Origin: Tachypleus tridentatus
Lineage: Eukaryota; Arthropoda; Merostomata; Xiphosura; Limulidae
Direction of reading: 5' to 3'
DNA length: 64,000 nt
NCBI RefSeq assembly: GCF_004210375.1
Contig: NC_134825.1
Span: forward strand, 42,960,348-43,024,347
The notes beneath the pieces are model-generated. The model had not been told where the DNA came from. It ran no database searches and saw nothing but the letters and a program-made list of their open reading frames with translations. Numbering within the stretch: the stretch's first letter is position 1; each line of letters begins with the position of its first letter. The position numbers were made by a program, and so were the translations under genes. Of the stretch, positions 44,033 through 56,047 are shown one piece after another.

Positions 44033-44960
44033 CTGATTTTTAGTTTCGTTCTAAGTAGCTAACTTGTACCGACCGAAAGTTAAAACTAATTCTATCCTTT
44101 GCACAGAGGATGAGGCTGATACACGAGGAGATTCCTTTCTACTGTGTGATGTGAATTTTTGGAAGTATGTCTCCTTTATGTCTTCTCCACAATAATAATA
44201 AAGTTTGGATGTAATGGCGTGCAAGAGTTACAAATAACTGTGATGTCTGTGTAGAGAAATATTTAAGGTAACTCTTATTTACCTTAGCTGTTTATATGTG
44301 CAAATTAAAACGAGTATCTCCTATCTAAACTTTACTGAAGAAGGTGTCAAATTATATACAAGAAGTTGTGGGTTGTGGTGTTGAAATGGCAGCTTCGACA
44401 GTTTGTTGTTCATCATGCTTATTCTAAGCTGTACAACACAAGAGGTTTGTTCTCCCTTCTCATTCTCTAAGGATGATTCAGGTTTATTAAATAACATATA
44501 ATTAGATGAAGAGAAAGAAACTATTGAATTTATGTATTGTTAATGCTTGACTGGCATAACAGATCTTTAGCTAGTTACCTAAATAAGAAATAAGTTTCAG
44601 ACAGTGTGAATTAAAGAATGTTTTACGCGTAATCAAAGAAGAGATAGCAAATCTCTAAATGTGTGTCCTTTGATTGTCCGCCATTAAACTATCTTGTGGT
44701 CGTCTATAGATATAATGAGGATATTATAATGTTTTATGTTTATTTTGCTGATGGCTCTAAGCTTTAAATTCTTACTAGTAAAATTGTAGAAGTTTCTTTG
44801 TTAAATATGAAACTTGTGATTTCTTAACTGTTTTTGTTTCAGAATTTTTTAGCTTTATAATTTAACGAACTTTTTTTTCTTAGATGTCTTCAACTATAAA
44901 AATTGCTTTCTGATTCATGACAAATGAGTGAAATTTGTTTAGAAGCGAAACTTGTACCAT
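44033..44960. other. AT-rich stretch without recognised features
   Basis: No coding-like frame or repeat structure was recognised in this interval. Confidence 0.35.
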
Positions 44961-44964
44961 AGTT

Positions 44965-45068
44965 GTTTACTGGTAGACCACTTACAACACTAAAATCTGG
45001 AGTTCGATTCCCCTCGGTTGCCACAACAGATAGCGCAATGTAACTTTGCTCTAACGCTAAAGAACAAA
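44965..45068 (+). repeat. SINE family C copy
   Basis: It shows CTTACAACACTAAAATCTGG, the B box GAGTTCGATTCCCCTCGG, a CAACAGATAGCGCAATGTAA core and an A-rich end. Confidence 0.7.
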
Positions 45069-45804
45069 CAAGCGTATGCTATTTGTACTACCGTGTTTTG
45101 TTCTACCGTTTAGCTATGCAATAGGCTATCTGCACTCTATCCATAACGAGGAACTGAATTTACGGTTTTAGCGATGCAAGTTCATAAACTTACAGTTAAC
45201 ATACAGGGAAACTCAAAATAAATAAAAATAATTTGAATTTATAATGTTTTAGCTACAACAAAACAAACATATGACTGTCATACAAGGTCAATAATCTCTT
45301 ATATTCATTTTCATGCAAATCAAACATCTGATAATTTGTCATCTGGTGTGTAATGTAAATTACTGGTCATTTAGCCTATACTTATAGATAAAAATGTGGT
45401 AGAGATAGCTTTTCGTCTTTACATTTCACAATATTTCACTTCAGTATAGATTATAGTCACTAAAAACAGCAAGAACATTCTAGTACTAATTTTTCATGCT
45501 TAAAATCAAACTGTTAACAGAGTTCTGTGGTATTTTCGACCTAATAACCTGAAAATAAAATTGTTTTCATAAGGTTTATAGTGGCTGTAGCCACTTGAGA
45601 GGCGTAATATTTCCAAAGAACACTCCATAAGTTTGCTAAGGAATTGATGTTCCGTGAGCATACGGACCACTTAATTTGGTGAGTCCCATTTTCTTCAAAG
45701 ATGGTGTCAAACAGTTATCAACCATTAAGGTGAAGCAAAAGCCAAACCGAAGTTGAACAAGTTAAAGAATGCGGTTCACTTAACACTAAATACTGACTGA
45801 TCAT

Positions 45805-46480
45805 TAGAGATATATTAATTAGGATCTATTAGCATAAATATATAGTGTGGTCCTTATAATATGTGACAGTGATATATTAATTAGGGTTTATTTGGATAAA
45901 TATTTAGTGTGGTCCATATAATACGTGACATTGTGACATTAGTGATATATTTATTAGGATCTATTAGCATAAATATTTACTGTTGTCCTTATAATATGTG
46001 ACATATTAATAAGGATCTATTAGCATAAATATTTAGTGTAGTCCTTATAATATGTAACATATTAATAAGGATCAATTAGCATAAATATTTAGTGCGGTCC
46101 TTATAATTTGTGACACATTGATTAGGGTCTATAAGCATAAACATTTCATGTGTCCCTTATGATATGTAACATTAATAATATATTAATAAGGATCTATTGG
46201 CATAAATATTCAGTATGGTCCTTATAATTTGTGACATATTAATTAAGATCTATTATCATAAATATATAATGTAGTCCTTATAATATGCGACATTAGTGAT
46301 ATATTAATAAGGATCTATTAGCATAAATATTTAGTGCGGTCCTTATAATTTGTGACATATTAATTAGGATGTAGTACCATAAATATTTAGTGTGGTATTT
46401 ATAATATGTGACATTAGTGATATATTAATTAGGGTCTATTAGCATAAATATTTAGTGGGGTCAGAAATGAGAAATTAGCG
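45805..46480. repeat. minisatellite, 11 units of about 56-70 bp
   Basis: The unit reads roughly GATATATTAATTAGGATCTA, TTAGCATAAATATTTAGTG, TGGTCCTTATAATATGTGAC, with an optional ATTAGT spacer. Units begin near 45805, 45869, 45941, 46001, 46057, 46113, 46177, 46234, 46297, 46354 and 46418. Two length classes alternate: units with the ATTAGT-GATA spacer and units without. There is no coding frame through it. Confidence 0.9.
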
Positions 46481-48320
46481 ATATATTCCATTGAATTCAA
46501 GGCTGAGTACATCCACTAATGGTTATTTCTGATGGCACTCTCACCACGGCCTTGTGTAATATATGACGTTACCACTATTGGATGTTGATTCAATTTGTGT
46601 CCATATAAACATATAACTATTCTTGTATTGTAAGAAGTACAACCGCTTTTCTTTTATTTTTTATGAAAATGTCCCGCACGTGTTTTCCGTTCATTATATG
46701 TGGTTTTCACATCATTATTGTGACTTATTTCTTGCCGTGCTGTTTTAGTTTGGCATTCAATTTCCTATTGGTTCAGAAAGGTCGAAGACGTTCTAATTGT
46801 TCACCTAAAACTTCTGACTATTCCACGAATACGCATATGTATTCACGTATACACTTATAACAACAAATAACTGTGTATGTAAGTAGTTAAACTGATGTTG
46901 CTCTCGTTACTAATTGTCTTGGGTCTTTGGTGTTCCTGAATTCACCCACTGACGATGTCGCTGCACAACTAGCATAGTTTTGTATATCACGTGACGTCTG
47001 TAAAAAGACTTAGTGGCTCCTGGAGGCTTGATCCTCTCTAGGTTTTTTACTATCTAACGCAGATAGCCCTCGAGTAGCTTTACGTAAAATTCAACTAGTA
47101 AACAAGCAAACCACTGAGGCTTAATAGCCTACCAATAGAACAAACGAAAATAACTTTTAAAATCCTATTGTTTGTCTCCCACTAATAGAGCACGTGACAG
47201 TTAATGTTAAGCCTAGATGGACTGAACGTGAAGACTTAACTCTGAATGTGTTTGCTGAGTCATTGGAAAATACAAAATTTATCTTAATTTTCTTGTTTAT
47301 TATTATGTTACCATGGCAACAAACACCAATCCTACAGTTATTGACTATTTATTGCTTTGTTCGTTTACCAGTTGTTGCTTTCTTGTCTGCACAATAAATT
47401 GTTAACCTTAGCAATATAAATATTTCTATAAACAACTACTCTTAAATGTATTGCATAAAGAACGAAAAGGGTGAAAAAACAAACAGAAAGATTATTAAGG
47501 TTTGAAGACTACACTGTTTAAAACTGAAGGGAAAATAGGGAATTCAACCATTATAATGTTTCTTCTTCTAGTACTTGGGATTCAGTCCTATGTCTGATGA
47601 ATGTAGCCTGTTGCGCAACTTTGCGCTTAGAACAAATTTGTCTTGAACTGAACACAAAATCTACACATGTCTGCAATGAAAGTTTTGTGGAAATAAAATA
47701 TATTTCTAACTATTTTAATTTCTATTTATTATAAATTAAAGGTTTGAAAATAATTGCTCAATCTATCTCATAAAACAAATTGTAAACTTAAATGTTATTG
47801 AGAAAATGTTTTTTCTAAGGAAAAGTGAGATATTGTTCAAAAGGTATGAAACAAATTCATGATTAAATAAACAAATATTCCAAGACAAATCAAACTCTCC
47901 AATCCTAGGTATTTTGGGAATATTTAACTTTAACAGATGTTTTGTTTGACTAAAAAATTATTTGAATAGTTTAAATCATAATAAGTTTTCATGCACGTCC
48001 GCAGTGTATGAGAGGGGTTCAACCGAAATTCTTACTTTTATAAAAACTTACTGTTACTAAGTTAATGTAAACATTCGACATCTATTCTCTGTTAGTAGAA
48101 GAATTACATGAGGTGTATCCAAACTGAAAAAAAAACTGAGTGTTCTAACTTCAATACATAATAATTATGACATTTTTATCAACATTGGAATGTATAAGTT
48201 ATTTATGGATAAGTACCCCACAAAAATGGAGCGTATAAACATGATACCTCAACAGTGCATACAGGTACGTATATAATAGCCAATGATTGAAATAGCTAAT
48301 AAGCTATTGTTGTAAAAATT
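46481..48320. other. unassigned stretch with one SINE tail
   Basis: No coding sequence is supported; a family A tail fragment lies at 47050-47110 (CGCAGATAGCCCTCGAGTAG). The remainder is AT-rich and unrecognised. Confidence 0.35.
47050..47110 (+). repeat. SINE family A tail fragment
   Basis: Only the last 60 bases are present: AACGCAGATAGCCCTCGAGT, AGCTTTACGTAAAATTC, with a CAAGCAAAC end. Confidence 0.7.
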
Positions 48321-48324
48321 GTCA

Positions 48325-48440
48325 GAATAGTGGTACGTCTACAGACTCACACTTCAAAAGAAACAAAACCGGGTTTCGATACCATTTGGCGGACAGATTG
48401 CAGACAGTCCATTGTAAAGCTTTGTGCTTAGTTCCAAAAA
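48325..48440 (+). repeat. SINE family B copy
   Basis: It has AACCGGGTTTCGATACCATT, GGCGGACAGATTGCAGACAG, and GTAAAGCTTTGTGCTTAGTT. The 5' head is degraded. Confidence 0.72.
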
Positions 48441-48624
48441 TAAGCAACATGCTAAAGTAGTAATATAATTTAACAGTTCATGACTACTCTTCATGTAGAT
48501 AGTACAGTATTTTGCTATAATAACAAACAAATATTTATGCTGATTTAAGCCTAACCTTTCATACAGTGTTACAACAGAATAATAATTTAACCTTTCATTC
48601 GATGTTTGTGGATTTTATGAGACA

Positions 48625-48845
48625 ACCATATAATTATTTAACCTATAGTTCATGTTAAGTTGATTCCAGACTTCATCTCATAGCACCTATTTGTTTTACA
48701 AATTTTATGAGGCGCATGCCCCCATAGTATTATGTGAATACTAAATACATAGTATTTATGTAAACAGTCATGTAATTATTTAACCTATAGTTCATGTTAA
48801 GTTGATTCCGGACTTCATCTCATAGCACCTATATGTTTTATCAAT
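48625..48845. repeat. direct duplication, 144-bp offset
   Basis: About 70 bp (AATTATTTAACCTATAGTTC ... CATAGCACCTAT-TGTTTTA) is present at 48630 and again at 48773 with three mismatches. A weaker earlier relative of the start occurs near 48580. Confidence 0.75.
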
Positions 48846-49945
48846 GCTTTAACAAACTTTATGTATAATCCATTAATGTACGCAAAACAGGAAACAACGC
48901 CAATTTAATCTGCAGTGTATTAACACCATCTCCAAGGCAAACAATTACAACGTAAATTTATTACACTGAAGATGTTTTAGCTTGTACCTAGGCAAAATTA
49001 TAATTATTATAGTATATGTGCAGTGCATAATGGGTATAGGCATACAAGGTTTCAGCCAATGACTTCTTTTGCAGATTTGTTTTCCACTGACTGATGCTCA
49101 CTACGTTATATCTTCACTGTTTAAACGCTACATAGCATTACTTAATACCCCATTGTATCCACTAACTACCTCCTACCTATTATGCTCTTCTACATCGTTC
49201 ACAGAAATATTGTGAACTGTGTGCGATATGCAGCACTGCCTCCCCATGGGAACGATATTCTGCTCATATGTTGCGTTGGTTATAAGGTTCTGAAGCCTTT
49301 GGCACTCGTCTGATTAGAAGAGTGATCCTTGGTTTGTTGCAGAACATGTAGCTTTAGGTACAGATCTCGACACTTGAGCATCTTCCTCTCTCTTCCCTGT
49401 TAACTATTGTATTGTCTTGGACCGCGGAATCTCAACTGGTATTTGGTGTTAGTGACCTTTACATTTCCCCGAAGTTGACTATGAATCTAAGAGGTATCAA
49501 TGAAGGAAGCATCCATCATTTGGCAAGGCCATTCTCAGATACTCTTAGGCTTAGACATGTTTCTTGTTTTCTTGAGACTATGCAACTGCATTTGACTTCC
49601 TGGTTGCAATGGCATGCAAATAATCTCATAGCATTAAATGTTTAAGCATTTTCTTCAGGGCATGTCCCAAACCCTGCTAAAAATGACAATATAACAACAA
49701 CTTGACCCCTCCCAAATCGCTTCCTATGGCAATGATCCTTCTTATACAGCTTAACTAACTTATTGTATCTTTGTTGTTGTGTGGCTATGAACAACCAAGA
49801 TCAATTATGAATATCTCTACCAATATTTTTCAGTCAAGGTATAATCTTGGCCAAAATGTTTACATATTTTGTAAAAAATAACATCATCATTATTAAAATG
49901 AAAAACAAAAATACTTAACACTCTCAAACTGAGAGATTAATATTG
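48846..49945. other. unassigned stretch
   Basis: No family motif was recognised on either strand. The block 49.1-49.65 kb has higher complexity and could be a decayed element, but I cannot classify it. Confidence 0.35.
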
Positions 49946-49949
49946 TATT

Positions 49950-50950
49950 AAACATCTACATACGTAACTTGTACATTGGCAGATTCTACAAACATCATGA
50001 ACGATTTATTACAACAGCAAACAATTTTATCAGACGTTTATAGAGGGATGTGTTATTCACCATTTCACCTATCACAACAAAACCTTACTAAAACGTATAT
50101 TGTAAAAAGACATAGCATCAACTTATTATAAATGTCGTCTTTAACCATATATCAGCTCATATTAAGCAGTCAGTACTTGGTTGGTTCTCCCCATACTCTA
50201 ATAACCTCCATAAGGCGACACGGAAATCTGTTGACAAGGTTATTGATGTAATCCACCGTAGTTTCATCTCTACTTGTCACCATAAGGTGCTTCAACTCAA
50301 CTACAATGGCTGTTTTAGGGCCACGGTTAGCACTTTTTCGAGACGGTTCTCAATGGGATTATAATCTGGAGACTTTGCTGGCAAGAAAAGTCTTGTAAAG
50401 TCCTTCTGGATGTGATAATCCTGTAAAATGTATGCACTGTGGCCAGTGACATTGTCATACCCCAACATAAAGCAATTGCGAAACCTTACCCTAGTATATA
50501 GCAGAAATATCATTTCCATGTGATGTCTGTCGCAGGGGTCATTGATGGTTCCCTGGAAGATATGAGGAGCAGTATTTTCCACCATGATAAGTAGCTGCTA
50601 AAATATGTACTTCACCACCTCCTGTGGATTCACTATAGAAAAGACAGTCTTATCCCATCTGTTTTCCAAGCAAACGACGAAAACAAATCCTATAATCGGC
50701 TTTAACAAGCCAGATTCATCTGAAAAGATGAGATGTCGCCAGTGTTCTAATTGTACTCTAGCATGTTGTTTTACGAAAGTGCCACGGTAATAACAGTAGA
50801 TTCTGGTTAATATTGGTTTGCAGATAATCCTTCTTGCAAAATAAGTAAAGCCATAAAAAGCAGTAAAACCAGTCAGGAAATAGAGTGACCACTTTTTCAT
50901 GGCAAGAATAGCAACAGCTTTTATATTAAAACTTACTTTTTAAATTCAGT
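49950..50950 (-). mobile_element. Tc1-type DD34E transposon, catalytic residues retained
   Basis: On the minus strand the transposase reads ARRIICKPILTRIYCYYR, HWRHLIFSDESGL with the first aspartate, LGYDNVTGHSAYILQDYH with the second, and PDYNPIENRLEKV with the third catalytic residue. Exactly 34 residues lie between the second aspartate and the glutamate, which fits DD34E. A frame change separates the first part (50900-50598) from the second (50585-50301). The N-terminal domain is missing. It belongs to the same family as the split element at 13.5-16.2 kb: the internal region and the end at 49.95-50.04 kb are homologous. Confidence 0.82.
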
Positions 50951-51129
50951 ACATTAATTTGTGTGTATGCGGTGTCTATAATTAAAATGGCCTAGGCTTC
51001 AATCTCATATAATTTGAATAATTTTTGTTTGATTATTATTTACTACGACCTCCATCTTTATTATACAATTACAAGTGGTATGAATGAACTAGAACGAGCT
51101 GCAATGTTGTGGTAGGAATAAAAATATGA

Positions 51130-51235
51130 CTTAAAATTTATTTTGGAAAGAACCATGGATAAGTGTTTATTTTGAAATCATTTTCAAAGAACCATGGATA
51201 AGGTGTTCATTTTCAAATCGCGTTTTTCTACCCTT
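51130..51235. repeat. short tandem duplication, about 46-bp unit
   Basis: AAAGAACCATGGATAAG with TGTTTATTTTGAAATC or GTGTTCATTTTCAAATC occurs twice in direct succession. Confidence 0.75.
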
Positions 51236-51694
51236 TACCTGTATTTTGTCTGAATGTCTTGACCACGCCTATTTATTCCACAAGCCAAAAAAAGATACTT
51301 CCCCTCTCTCCACACATACTTATTCTGTTACACTCAGCAGTGAATATTCATCTTGAGTTTACCGAGTAATTTCTTTTTATTTCCATCATTGGCAATCATT
51401 AGTATTTAACATAATTTTTATCACACTTCTAGTCTGCTGCTATTTTGTAGTTTCCAAGTCAAGTTAACTAAAGCGATGTATGAGAGGTTTTGTAATAAAC
51501 CTTTGTCAAATCAGCTCATTTTGTAATAAGAAATGCCTGCAAAAGTCAATCCCAATTTTTACATTGGTTAATAACAAACGTGTATTTCGTTCATAAATTC
51601 TGAAGTTAGTATAGCCTTGGGTAAATGTTCTATTTAAACACAGTCGTATACATTTCTAGAAGTCATCTTACGAATTACATTTTGGCATATTTAT

Positions 51695-51950
51695 GGAAGT
51701 TCGCCATGGCCAGGTGATTAGGGCGCTCGACTATTAATCTGAGGGTCGCTAGCTTGAATCTCCGTCATATCAAACATGCTCGCCCTTTATGCCGCAGAGG
51801 CGTTATAATGTGACAGTCGTTGGTAAAAGAGTAGCCCAAGTGTCGGCGGTGGGTGGTTATAACTATTTGCCTTCCCTCTGGTCTAATACTGATAGATGGC
51901 TAGCGCAGATAGCTCTCGCGTAGCTTTGCGCGAAATTCGAAACAAACAAA
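51695..51950 (+). repeat. SINE family A copy
   Basis: It has head CATGGCCAGGTGATTAGGGC, GCTCGACTATTAATCTGAGG, AAACATGCTCGCCCTTTATG, GTCGGCGGTGGGTGGTTATA and GCGCGAAATTCGAAACAAAC. Part of the CAATCCCACTATTC block is deleted. Confidence 0.85.
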
Positions 51951-54667
51951 TCCTCTTCTTCACCCGTATTAACTCAAAAAGAACCTGTCATTGATAATTT
52001 ATGACTCCATTCTTTAATATCTTCTTTATTGCACTGTTGGCAGCATCCCTAGTGCTTCTCCACCACTCTTGGTTGTTGTTTTATCTGATACAAATAGCTA
52101 ATGTTTACGAGGGAAAATACGACTATGGTCCTACCTAGGTAGGTAAACATTTATTCCTCCAAATACATTGACAAATTCTACTAGCAACCTATTGAGTTCC
52201 TGTCATTATTTCATACTGAGATTGTCTACAGAATCTAACAATCACGTTTTTGCTTTTAAAGGTGATTCTGACTTAATTATAATCTGCTACACAGCGAGTT
52301 TTAATTAATTCTACACCACTCAATGTTCCAATACCTATTCCAACTGGAAGCAAAATAGTCATCTTTTCATTACAAATTAGCACTGATATAAGTTAATACT
52401 TAGAAAATTTGTTGCTGAGCAAGTTAACTTGTGCTGGTTTATGGACAAAACAAATAAATGTTTCATGTACTACTTTCATCACCACAGTAGTTGATGACAA
52501 TGCACAAGATTGGTTTAATACACCATAGAGGTCCATCTGAGGTATTGAAAATTTTTCTTTTGCATGTACTTATATATAGTCCACTATTTTTAGACTTTTA
52601 CAGGATAGCATTAGATGTGTTTTTTACAGATCTGCACTATGCTTGTATCAGAGACAATGCTGGTAAAGAACGTCTTCAGCAGATCCATTTTTAGTTACCA
52701 TTTATTGAACATTGTTACGAGTTTTATGCCGCGACTGATGTTAGTGCTGTCATGATAACAAGGTTTGAGTATCAGAGACTTCCACTCATAAACGATGCGT
52801 TTAAACCTTAGTGGGCATCTCAAAAGTATATTTCAATTAAAATTGATCCACATGACCTAATTTGTCAGATAGTCTATGCTTCCTGTCTTATGCATAAACA
52901 ATCAAATTCTTACGAGACCACAGTTTTAAAAGCTCTGACAGCTGTCTCATAAATGAATGTTTTCCACTTAATCAGGCTTTTAGAACAACTCAGCTCTGAT
53001 TTTGTCCAAGCCATTAAGGTATTTTTCGTCTGAATGCTCAGTAAAATTAAGTGCTGAGTAATGTAACTTTAGATCAAAGCATAATATTGCCTACTTCTTA
53101 GACCAGCTATTAGACGTCGGTTCTTTTCCATGATATTTCTTCAAAAGAGTAATAGAGATTAACAACAACAGTTGATGACGACCTTGAAACATTATAGAGG
53201 CTTCTACGCTTGTTCTAAAGATGACAAAATCTTACGTAATCATGACAACCATCAGTCATTAGTTCACCTCACATAAGGGTACAAAGTCAGGAGAGAAATA
53301 ACTTGATCAACAGCTAGGAAGCTGTAATTAGTTTTCTGGTGCAATGGCTACACCTCTGCATGGTTTATGATTCTGAAGTAAGAATCCCACCTCCATATGA
53401 GAACTTGCCTGAACTCATTGCTACTCCAACAGCTGTCTCATCCTTTTCAACATAAATCAACAGCTGTCATAGAAATTACTTTTATTTCAACAAAACTAAT
53501 ACGGCGATTTTGCAATATTATGCAAGGGTCACAAAAAACATATCGAGCTTAAACTTGACAGTAAACAATCTATAAACATGACACTAAACTAACAAACTGA
53601 TAACTTGTCTGTAATATTTTAAATAGTAAACTAATCAACACTCTAATAACAAGAGATTCTGAATTTGCTAAGCGAAATGTAAATAAGTTTGGCTCAAGCA
53701 GAAATAAAAAGAGTTAATGCAGAGTCTTACATACAGGAAATATCTTATTACGAAGTGAAAAGCAAAACGTCTTGTTACGTGATCTTCACTTCAGCACAGA
53801 TACATTAAAATTATAAAACTAGTTTCTTTGCAGGTCAGCTATTCTGTGTGTAGTTGCTGGACTAAAAATACTGACAACTATACAGAAAGTAGACAAAGAC
53901 AAATCTGAGAAAGCACTATTTTCACATAGTACTATGCTCAATATTAAATCCTAAATGTCAACAGGTAAGCCTCATTTACAGGAAAATAGAAAATTTGTGT
54001 GTACAGGATCTCTTTCTTTACTCATTATTAGCACGATAGGCATCTCTTTGAGATTCAACCAATGAATTATTCAACAGACAGGAGAGATAAGTTTAACCCT
54101 TACGCTTAGAAACATAAGGATACAAATTCTAAAGGCCAGATTAACGTAGTTCAAGGTCGGATGTATCCTATTTCTCTGTATCTGGTTATTAACAATATTT
54201 ATATATGAAGCAAAAGAAGGATTTATTTATAATATATATGCAGCATATACGTATAACACAGCTTTCACCAATTAACTTGAAAATTTGAGCAATTAACTCT
54301 TTGTTTTTACTGAATACTACATGACATATATTCTGATAATAAATTATATAGTAAATTAAAAAATATATATATTTAACAATTTCTGTTTGAAAGTAATTGT
54401 TTACATAGATAGAAAAAATAATTAGGTGATATTTAGATTAATAAAACTGAAACCAGTTAAAATAATTTTATAGTCATAAATCAGTACTGCACGTAGAATT
54501 CTCAGCTACACTTATTTTCTGAAAGTGAATACATACTTAAGTGTATGCTCATAACAAAAGGTTAAAAAAGAATATATGTTAGATTTTTAACCCCAGATGA
54601 ATTAAAAAAGAAAAGGCGTTGGACTTCAAAGTTCTACAATAAAAGAGGAAAATATTACTTTTGAATA
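51951..54667. other. unassigned 2.7-kb stretch
   Basis: I found no tRNA-like head, terminal inverted repeat or clear coding motif. The part at 52.0-53.4 kb has mixed composition and fragments of open frames on the + strand, which may be a very old retroelement. I cannot name it. Confidence 0.35.
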
Positions 54668-54802
54668 CAAAATAGTGGGATTTACTATCACGTTATAACG
54701 CTCCCACAGCTGAAATGGCAAGCATGTTTGGTGGGAGAGAGATTCGAAACCCACAACTTTCAGAATACGAGTCGAGCGCCTTAGCTATCTGGTCATGTCG
54801 GG
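54668..54802 (-). repeat. SINE family A fragment, minus strand
   Basis: Reversed, it contains the head half: a GACATGACCAGATAGCTAAG start, GCGCTCGACTCGTATTC, TTCGAATCTCTCTCCCACC, AAACATGCTTGCCATTTCAG and ATAACGTGATAG. The 3' half is absent. Confidence 0.75.
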
Positions 54803-55901
54803 TATGTATATGAAGTGTATAATTATTATGAGATTTATGATACAGTATTGAAATTTCGTATACTACCACTGATAATTTGATATATTAAACATTTTGATCT
54901 GACACAGTCGAAACAACATACACTACTTTCAGCAAAAACAAGAGGTGAAACTATGTTTTCTCTCAGAAGTAATGCGAATCTATTTATTATTCTTTTCCTG
55001 TCTCGAAAAGTTACTATCTTCCAAATATTTTGATGTCGAAATTCATTCATTCTTTCATCGATACAAAGAAATTGGCAGGCACACTGTACTTTCGAATAAC
55101 GCCACTTAGGTAAGTTATCATATTTAACTTCATATTGCAAATTCGTTAATTCCATTCACATGTTAATTAATAACTGTTTTTATGCAATGTATTAATTTGT
55201 GTTATACAACGTTCATGAACCACTGAAGTGTTAAATAAATATTACAACACAACATGAAGATAGAAACACGTTGTATATTAATACACCATAGATGCAATAA
55301 ATAACTTTCTTTTTACTCCTGTTTATTTTAGGTAATTAAAGCGAATTTGAAAATGTTAACGGATGGTTTAATACTTAAAAATTCCCAAATAAGCTGATTA
55401 TAGCTTAATCTTCGTGATGCCAATAAGGTTAGCACGAGGTGGCGCTTTTGTAATCTTATTGTACGAATTATGATTTTAAGGGTTAATTATAAACAACTGA
55501 TAAACGATTTTTAATCTTATATCAATAATTTTATTTTCTGGGAATTCGTATTTTGACTATTTCATAGTTTTGTGAGTGTATGTAAAATATTTTAAAGTAT
55601 TTAAAATGCATTAATTCGAAAATGAAGTTGGCATACAATGAGGGTTAACCGTTAGTTTTGGCTGTCGAGGATTTCAAGTTCAAAAGATTGAGTCATTTCG
55701 GTACTTTTAGAAAATTTAACTAGGCCTGAATTATTGCGCAAAATTAAAATTCTAATTTCATCAAATATACGTTAGCAAATTTATTAATATGCTCATGGGT
55801 ATACTTTAAGTTCTCTGTATGGCGTTTTAATTCAAACCTCTGAGTCACTTTAGTTTTGCTAAGAGCTTAAAGAAAAAAGTTTAGTTGTAATTGTATCAGC
55901 A

Positions 55902-56047
55902 ATGCCTAAATCAAGAAGTAGAAGCAAAAGTCCAAGACACAGAAGATTAAAACATAAAAATCGTAAGCGCTCACAATCAAGAGAAAGAAGTAACAAACTG
56001 AAAAAAAGATCAAGATCGCGTTCGACTGATAAGATTTCGAAGTCCAG
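55902..56047 (+). CDS. start exon of an arginine/serine-rich protein
   Basis: The ATG at 55902 has a fair context (cagcaATGCC) and opens 48 codons plus two bases, ending at a donor gtaaat. The peptide is almost wholly basic and serine-rich: MPKSRSRSKSPRHRR, then RSQSRERSNKLKK and RSRSRSTDKISKS. RS dipeptides are typical of splicing factors and other nuclear RNA-processing proteins, and such stretches are phosphorylated and guide the protein to nuclear speckles. The RNA-binding or other domain should lie in later exons, which I could not identify in the next 8 kb; the following intron contains a LINE and miniature elements. The exact gene cannot be told from this low-complexity stretch. Confidence 0.7.

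Noticed and set aside
49412-49645. 77-codon + strand open frame
   Set aside because: No family motif; region unclassified.
54835-55155. 106-codon open frame on the minus strand
   Set aside because: No family motif or start context; cysteine-rich but AT-driven composition. It may be chance.
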